A stretch of DNA of 64,000 nt, taken from the NCBI RefSeq assembly GCF_028283705.1, contig NZ_JAPWKD010000015.1, forward strand, positions 1-64,000, read 5' to 3'. Under the pieces are notes generated by a model. The model was not told where the DNA came from, made no database searches, and was given only the letters and a program-made list of their open reading frames with translations. Source of the DNA: Pantoea sp. GTDB taxonomy: Bacteria; Pseudomonadota; Gammaproteobacteria; Enterobacterales; Enterobacteriaceae. The position numbers were made by a program, and so were the translations under genes. How positions within the stretch are numbered: position 1 is the stretch's first letter; the number at the start of each line of letters is the position of its first letter. Positions 59,109 to 64,000 of the stretch are shown here, one piece after another.

Positions 59109-59720
59109 ATGAAGGGCAAGGCAGCAGGCAGATTGATCATGGCGGCGCTGACGTTGCTGCTGACGGCATGCACCGTGGTGGATCTTGATGCAAACGGCAA
59201 TCCCATCATGCCGAAAGATCCCCACGCGAAACCGGGTTACACCAATCAGACGCCGCAGCAAATCGCGGAAGAAAGCTGGCAAAGCCGGGTCGCACAGCCA
59301 GCAGAAAAACAGGCGCTGAGCTGGGGTGATATGGAAACCAAAAGCCATACGTTGAAAGCGGGCACCAGCGAAAGCGTGTTTGTGCGCGCCGGCGGCATGG
59401 TGACGGCGTTGGATAGCAGCAACGATCGCGAGCGCGTCCTGACCGTCACCATCAATGGTAAACCGGTGAAGGTGTTGATCGGTCCGGTGTTGCGCAGCAA
59501 TGCGATTCGTGATGCGGCGGGCTTCCGTTTCGAAGAGTTCACCAATCAGGTGCAGTACGCACAGCTGACCAAAGCACTCAATCGCCACGCGGTGAAACAG
59601 CTACCCACGGTGGATGCCAGCTGGGTGGGTAAACCGCTACAGGCGATTCTGGCGGTCACCATGGGGCCGGGTACGGTGGATGAAGTGGTGGCTGTGCAGT
59701 TGCAACAGGGGAACGGATGA
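59109..59720 (+). CDS. DUF2291 lipoprotein associated with a sugar ABC importer
   Basis: This 203-residue protein has a signal sequence and lipobox (LTLLLTACTVVDLDANGNPI), so it is probably membrane anchored on the periplasmic side. The pattern GNPIMPKD, then LTVTINGKPVKVLIGPVLRS, then FTNQVQYAQLTKALNRHAV is characteristic of DUF2291, which is often encoded within ribose-like ABC operons with split transketolases. Its role is unknown. The stop overlaps the ATPase gene. Confidence 0.8.
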   Translation: MKGKAAGRLIMAALTLLLTACTVVDLDANGNPIMPKDPHAKPGYTNQTPQQIAEESWQSRVAQPAEKQALSWGDMETKSHTLKAGTSESVFVRAGGMVTALDSSNDRERVLTVTINGKPVKVLIGPVLRSNAIRDAAGFRFEEFTNQVQYAQLTKALNRHAVKQLPTVDASWVGKPLQAILAVTMGPGTVDEVVAVQLQQGNG

Positions 59721-61234
59721 TGAGCGACGAAATTATCCTGCAGGCGAATCATATCTCGATGTTGTTTCCCGGCACGCTGGCGCTGGATCGGGTGGATTAT
59801 CGTGTCTGGCGCGGCAAAGTGAACGTCATTATCGGCGAAAACGGTGCCGGTAAATCGACGCTGATGAAAATTCTTGCCGGAGTCCAGCAGCCTACTACCG
59901 GCGAAATGTTTCTTAACGGACAGAAAGTGGTGTTCGCGAGTACACGCGATGCGGCACGACACGGCATCGGCATGGTGCATCAGGAGCTGAACCTGTTTGA
60001 AAACCTCAGCGTGTCTGAAAACATTTTTCTCGGGCGCGAGATTCAGCGTGGTATCCGCCCGATCAACGAAGCAGAACAGGCGCGCCGCACCGCCGCGCTG
60101 ATGCAGCGCCTTGATCAGCCGATCTCGCCGCAGGAAAAGGTGGGCAACCTCAAAGTCGGACAGCAGCAACTGGTGGAAATCGCCAAAGCGCTGGCGGAGG
60201 ACGCCGACATCCTGATCCTCGACGAACCCACCTCGGCGCTGAGTAAAACCGAAGTGGAGATTCTGTTCCGGGTGATCCGTGAACTGACGCGCCAGGGCGT
60301 CTCGATTATTTATATCTCGCACCGGCTGGAGGAGCTGATGGCGATTGGTGATGTGATCACCATTCTGCGCGACGGTCGCTTTCAGGCGGAAGCGCAGGTG
60401 AGCGAGATCGATGTGCCGTGGATTGTGCGCGAGATGCTCGGCAGCGAACCGGTTAGCAACTTTCTGCCGCCGAATCGCCAGTTTGGCGCGGCGGTGCTGG
60501 AGGCAGAACACATCACCTGTGTCAGCCCGAATGGCAACACGCTGGTGGATGATGTCAGCTTCCATGTGCGTTCCGGGGAGATTGTCGGCATCTACGGGCT
60601 AATGGGTGCCGGGCGTACCGAGCTGTTCGAGTGCCTGCTGGGTAGCCAGCGTAACTATCTCGGCAAGCTATGGCTCGATAGCAAGCCGTTGCCTACGCGT
60701 TTGCCAACCGCAGAACGTATCCGCATGGGGATGAGCCTGGTGCCGGAAGATCGTAAACGTGCCGGGATCTTTCCCATCTCTTCTGTCGCCAGCAATCTGA
60801 CCATCGCCAGCCTGTGGCGACGCCTGTCGCACCGCATGGTCATTGCCCAGCAGGCGGAACGCGAAGCGGTGAACAGCACGGTGGGCAATCTGGCGATCAA
60901 AGTGTCATCGCCGGAGGTGGCCATCAGCGCTTTAAGCGGCGGTAATCAACAGAAGGTGGTGATTGGTCGCTCGCTGTTAACCAATCCGCGCCTGCTACTG
61001 TTGGACGAACCGAGTCGCGGCATTGATGTCGGGGCCAAAGCAGAGGTGTTCCGCATGATGGTACGCCTGTCGGAGCAGGGCATTGCGGTGCTGTTTTCCA
61101 CCTCCGATCTGAAAGAAATCATGGCCGTCGCCGACCGTATTCTGGTGATGTCCGGCGGCAAACTTACAGCCGATCTTCCGCGCGCAGAAGCAGAAGAAGC
61201 GGCGCTGGTTAAAGCAAGCGCACAGGGGTTCTGA
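59717..61234 (+). CDS. Sugar ABC transporter ATPase, duplicated (RbsA-like)
   Basis: This 505-residue CUT2-type ATPase has two fused nucleotide-binding domains. The first has Walker A IIGENGAGKSTLMK, signature-equivalent KVGQQQLVEIAKAL and Walker B LILDEPTSALS. The second has a degenerate Walker A (GLMGAGRTELFE) but an intact signature LSGGNQQKVVIGRSL and Walker B LLLLDEPSRGID. This asymmetry is normal for RbsA proteins. It is overlapped by DUF2291 at ATGATGA and ends just before the permease gene. Confidence 0.95.
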   Translation: MMSDEIILQANHISMLFPGTLALDRVDYRVWRGKVNVIIGENGAGKSTLMKILAGVQQPTTGEMFLNGQKVVFASTRDAARHGIGMVHQELNLFENLSVSENIFLGREIQRGIRPINEAEQARRTAALMQRLDQPISPQEKVGNLKVGQQQLVEIAKALAEDADILILDEPTSALSKTEVEILFRVIRELTRQGVSIIYISHRLEELMAIGDVITILRDGRFQAEAQVSEIDVPWIVREMLGSEPVSNFLPPNRQFGAAVLEAEHITCVSPNGNTLVDDVSFHVRSGEIVGIYGLMGAGRTELFECLLGSQRNYLGKLWLDSKPLPTRLPTAERIRMGMSLVPEDRKRAGIFPISSVASNLTIASLWRRLSHRMVIAQQAEREAVNSTVGNLAIKVSSPEVAISALSGGNQQKVVIGRSLLTNPRLLLLDEPSRGIDVGAKAEVFRMMVRLSEQGIAVLFSTSDLKEIMAVADRILVMSGGKLTADLPRAEAEEAALVKASAQGF

Positions 61235-61236
61235 AG

Positions 61237-62346
61237 ATGAAAAGCAACAGCGCCGTGGCGTTCGCCGCCCAGCCAGCAAAAGCCTTTAACTCACGCGAAG
61301 GGCTGATTCTGCTGCTATTAAAACTGCGCACCTTTATCGCGTTGTTCCTGATCGTGGGTTTCTTCTCGGTGACGGTGCCGGATTTTCTCGCACTCGGCAG
61401 CATGGTGATTATGGTGAAGCATATCGCCATCAACGCCTTCCTGGCGTTGGGGATCACCTTTGTCATTATCACCGCCGGTATTGATCTCTCCATCGGTGCG
61501 ACGCTCGGGTTGTGCGGCATGATCGCGGGCTGGCTGATCACCAAAGGTATCGTGCTGCCGATGTTTGGTATCGCCATCTTCCCCAGCGTGTGGGTAATTG
61601 TGCCGCTGGTTTTGCTGGCAGGAGCCTTAATTGGTGCCGCCAACGGCTGGATCATTACGCGCTATAACGTCGCACCCTTTATCTGCACCCTTGGCACCAT
61701 GTACATCCTGCGCGGTACCGCGATGCTCACCTCCGGCGGCGAGACGTTTCCTGGCCTGCAAGGCAATCCGCTGCTCGGCAATACCGGCTTTGACAAAATC
61801 GGTGCCGGGTACTTTCTCGGCCTGCCGTGGGCCATCTGGATGATGGTGCTGCTGGCGCTGGTGATCGCCTATATCGCCCGGCGGTTGCCGTTTGGCCGCC
61901 AGGTGTATGCGATTGGCGATAACGAGCGGGCGGCAGAACTCTCCGGGGTGAAGGTGAAGCAGGTGAAAATCTGGGTTTATACCTTGTCCGGATTCTGTGC
62001 AGCGATCGCCGGGATTGTGGTGTCATCGCAGCTGGTGGCCAGCCATCCCGCCAACGGCACCTCGTTTGAAATGAACGCCATCGCGGCAGTGGTGCTGGGC
62101 GGTACTTCGCTGGCAGGGGGGCGCGGCACTATTCTCGGCACGCTGGTGGGGGCCTTCGTTATCGGCTTTCTCGCCGATGGTTTAATCATGATGGGAGTTA
62201 GCGAATTCTGGCAAATGGTGATTAAAGGCATCGTGATTATTGTCGCGGTGATCATTGACCAGATGCAAAGCCGGATGCAGCAAAAAGCCGCGGTAGTGGC
62301 GCAGAAGGCGCTGATCGAGGAGGGGGGCAGCAACGCAAAAGTTTAA
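61237..62346 (+). CDS. Sugar ABC transporter permease (RbsC-like)
   Basis: This 369-residue inner-membrane permease of the CUT2/RbsC family has about nine to ten hydrophobic segments. Family motifs include GIDLSIGATLGLCGMIAGWL and, in the C-terminal half, FGRQVYAIGDNERAAELSGV (the coupling loop) and AAVVLGGTSLAGGRGTILGT. The C-terminal tail is polar. It is the last gene before a likely terminator and the separate transketolase promoter. Confidence 0.94.
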   Translation: MKSNSAVAFAAQPAKAFNSREGLILLLLKLRTFIALFLIVGFFSVTVPDFLALGSMVIMVKHIAINAFLALGITFVIITAGIDLSIGATLGLCGMIAGWLITKGIVLPMFGIAIFPSVWVIVPLVLLAGALIGAANGWIITRYNVAPFICTLGTMYILRGTAMLTSGGETFPGLQGNPLLGNTGFDKIGAGYFLGLPWAIWMMVLLALVIAYIARRLPFGRQVYAIGDNERAAELSGVKVKQVKIWVYTLSGFCAAIAGIVVSSQLVASHPANGTSFEMNAIAAVVLGGTSLAGGRGTILGTLVGAFVIGFLADGLIMMGVSEFWQMVIKGIVIIVAVIIDQMQSRMQQKAAVVAQKALIEEGGSNAKV

Positions 62347-62352
62347 TCGGTT

Positions 62353-62388
62353 GGGGTGCAGGCGGCCCTTGTCTGTCCCCCTTTTTTT
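62353..62388 (+). terminator. Likely terminator after the permease gene
   Basis: GGGG and CAG arms pair with CTG and CCCC around a GC-rich loop and lead into a run of seven T. Pairing includes small mismatches. Confidence 0.5.
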
Positions 62389-62397
62389 GCTATGCAG

Positions 62398-62409
62398 GAA
62401 TATATATTC
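62398..62409. promoter_or_regulatory. Second copy of the candidate SorC-type operator
   Basis: GAATATATATTC matches the core of the palindrome at 58124-58139. It lies 28 bases before the transketolase subunit start, within a likely promoter. A second copy at a second transcription start supports its being an operator. Confidence 0.6.
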
Positions 62410-62437
62410 AGATTCGATTTAAAATTCAGAGGTAACC

Positions 62438-63268
62438 ATGAATCCTTTCAAATACTCTGTGGCTGAGCTGACTGCCAAAGCGCGGGCGGTGCGTCGGCGG
62501 ATTATCCAGCTCAATGCGGGCAGCCCGGCAGGTGGACACACCGGCGCCGATCTGTCGCAGGTGGAAATCCTGACAGCCCTCTATTTCCGCATTCTCAATT
62601 GTGCGCCCGATCGGACTAACGATTCGCAGCGCGACATCTATATCCAGTCTAAAGGCCATGCGGTGGGCGGTTATTACTGCGTGCTGGCGGAAGCGGGCTA
62701 TTTCCCTGGCGACTGGCTGCCGACCTATCAGCATGCCGATTCGCACCTGCCGGGCCACCCGGTACGACAAAAAACCCCGGGTGTCGAGCTGAATACCGGC
62801 GCACTCGGCCACGGTTTACCGGTGGCTGTCGGGATCGCGCTGGCAGCGAAAAAGGATGGTAGCAACCGCATGATTTATGTGGTGACCGGCGACGGTGAAC
62901 TGGCGGAGGGCAGTAACTGGGAAGCGGCGCTGGTGGCGGCGCATTATGGCCTCGATAACCTGGTGATTATCAACGATAAGAACAAGTTACAGCTGGCAGG
63001 ACATACGCGCGACATCATGAACACCGATCCTCTGCCGGAAAAATGGCGTGCATTCGGCTTAGAAGTCACCGAATGCAACGGTAACGATATGGCGGCAGTA
63101 GTGGAGACGCTGGAAAACCTGCCGCGCAATGGCAAACCCCAGGTGGTGGTGGCTGATACCGAAAAAGGCTTTGGTGTTTCGTTTATTCAAAGCAAGGCCG
63201 AGTGGCATCACCGGGTACCGAAGGGAGAAGAAGTCGCACAGGCACTGGAGGAGCTGAAAGATGAGTAA
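62438..63268 (+). CDS. Transketolase-like protein, N-terminal (TPP-binding) subunit
   Basis: This 276-residue protein is the N-terminal half of a split transketolase. It has GHTGADLSQVEILTALYF near residue 30 and the thiamine-diphosphate motif GDGELAEGSNWEAALVAAHY, ending IINDKNKLQLAG. Further motifs are SKGHAVGGYYCV and GALGHGLPVAVGIAL. The C-terminal half is encoded by the next gene, overlapping by eight bases. Joint function would be two-carbon transfer between sugar phosphates. AGAGG precedes ATG 62438. Confidence 0.92.
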   Translation: MNPFKYSVAELTAKARAVRRRIIQLNAGSPAGGHTGADLSQVEILTALYFRILNCAPDRTNDSQRDIYIQSKGHAVGGYYCVLAEAGYFPGDWLPTYQHADSHLPGHPVRQKTPGVELNTGALGHGLPVAVGIALAAKKDGSNRMIYVVTGDGELAEGSNWEAALVAAHYGLDNLVIINDKNKLQLAGHTRDIMNTDPLPEKWRAFGLEVTECNGNDMAAVVETLENLPRNGKPQVVVADTEKGFGVSFIQSKAEWHHRVPKGEEVAQALEELKDE

Positions 63269-64000
63269 TGCACAACACCTGGCCAACGTGATGGTCAACG
63301 CGTTTATTGACGCGGTCAATCGTGGTATCGATCTGGTGCCGGTGGTGGCGGATTCGACATCTACCGCCAAAATATCGCCCTTTATCAAGGCATTCCCGGA
63401 TCGGCTGGTGAATGTCGGCATCGCCGAGCAAACCCTGGTGGGCACTGCTGCCGGGCTGGCGATCGGCGGCAAAGTGGCGGCGACCTGTAACGCTGCGCCT
63501 TTTCTGATTTCACGCGCCAATGAACAGGTGAAAGTCGATGTTTGCTACAACAACACCAACGTCAAGCTGTTCGGCCTGAATGCCGGGGCCAGTTACGGCC
63601 CGCTGGCCAGCACCCACCACAGCATTGACGACATCGCCGTGATGCGTGGCTTTGGCAACATCGAAATCTATGCGCCTTCCTGCCCGCTGGAGTGTCGTCA
63701 GATCATTGATTACGCGCTGGAACATGTCGGGCCGGTGTATATCCGTCTTGATGGTAAAGACTTGCCGCAACTGCACGATGAAAACTACCAGTTCCGCCCG
63801 GGCCAGATTGATGTATTGCGCACCGGGCGCGACATTGCGCTGGTGGCGATGGGATCGACGGTACACGAAATTGTCACAGCGGCAGAGCAGTTGCAGACGC
63901 AGGGGATCGATGCAGGTGTGATCGCCATTCCATCGATTCGCCCTTGTGATACCCAACAGCTGCGCGACCTGTTAAATCACTATCCAGCGGTGATCACCGT
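63261..64000 (+). CDS. Transketolase-like protein, C-terminal subunit (cut by the window end)
   Basis: The gene starts at ATG 63261 (MSNAQHLANVMVNAFIDAVN), overlapping the N-terminal subunit gene, and runs off the window at residue 246. It shows the pyrimidine-binding domain with the conserved Glu in NVGIAEQTLVGTAAGLAIGG and the later DGKDLPQLHDENYQFRPGQI, and enters the C-terminal transketolase domain. It forms the active enzyme with its partner. Full-length split C-terminal subunits have about 310 residues, so some 60-70 residues are missing. Confidence 0.92.
   Translation, partial: MSNAQHLANVMVNAFIDAVNRGIDLVPVVADSTSTAKISPFIKAFPDRLVNVGIAEQTLVGTAAGLAIGGKVAATCNAAPFLISRANEQVKVDVCYNNTNVKLFGLNAGASYGPLASTHHSIDDIAVMRGFGNIEIYAPSCPLECRQIIDYALEHVGPVYIRLDGKDLPQLHDENYQFRPGQIDVLRTGRDIALVAMGSTVHEIVTAAEQLQTQGIDAGVIAIPSIRPCDTQQLRDLLNHYPAVIT

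Noticed and set aside
59546..60565. 339-codon minus-strand open frame over DUF2291 and the sugar ATPase
   Set aside because: Both plus-strand genes have intact family motifs; the antisense frame has none.

Overview
The window is chromosomal DNA of a gamma-proteobacterium of the Enterobacterales. Gene order and protein sequences closely follow the E. coli 24-26 minute region (fabF-pabC-mltG-tmk-holB-tatD-ptsG; hinT-ycfL-lpoB-thiK-nagZ-ycfP-ndh-ycfJ; mfd; lolCDE-cobB; potDCBA; pepT; roxA-phoQ-phoP-purB-hflD-mnmA-nudJ; rluE; icd). The pectin-oligomer genes, intergenic palindromes and sequence divergence suggest a plant-associated Erwiniaceae such as Pantoea. That genus call is inference. No tRNA, rRNA, CRISPR or insertion sequence was seen.

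Layout. 1-7 kb: end of fabF, then pabC, mltG and tatD, each broken by indels lying mostly at homopolymers, around intact tmk and holB, then ptsG with a conserved CRP/Mlc/SgrS-type leader. 7-10 kb: a GH105 unsaturated galacturonyl hydrolase and a GPH/MFS transporter, where E. coli has fhuE. 10-16 kb: the hinT to ycfJ core block. 16.3-20.4 kb: an accessory cassette replacing bhsA/comR/ldtC. It encodes a double-glycine microcin-like precursor, a C39-peptidase ABC exporter and an HlyD-type adaptor, with no evident same-strand immunity gene. 20.5-43.2 kb: core genes from mfd to icd, with nagK absent between lolE and cobB.

43.2-54.6 kb: a variable, partly AT-rich region after icd. It holds a secreted protein next to a decayed lysozyme fragment, an AHL-type LuxR regulator without luxI, an Exc2-like lipoprotein, a large GH18 chitinase with a chitin-binding domain, a CsbD/YqjD-like protein, a secreted Ppx/GppA-like protein, a HAD-signature protein and several small proteins. 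54.6-57 kb: an MBL-fold protein, ldcA and emtA. 57-64 kb: a SorC-family regulator divergent from a sugar ABC importer (binding protein, DUF2291 lipoprotein, double ATPase, permease), followed by a split transketolase. The same palindrome lies upstream of both transcription units. D-apiose or a related branched or rare pentose is a possible substrate.

The best candidate for an undescribed system is the microcin cassette at 16.3-20.4 kb. Next are the SorC/ABC/transketolase locus, the lysozyme-remnant pair after icd, and a PhoQ sensor lacking most of its acidic patch.
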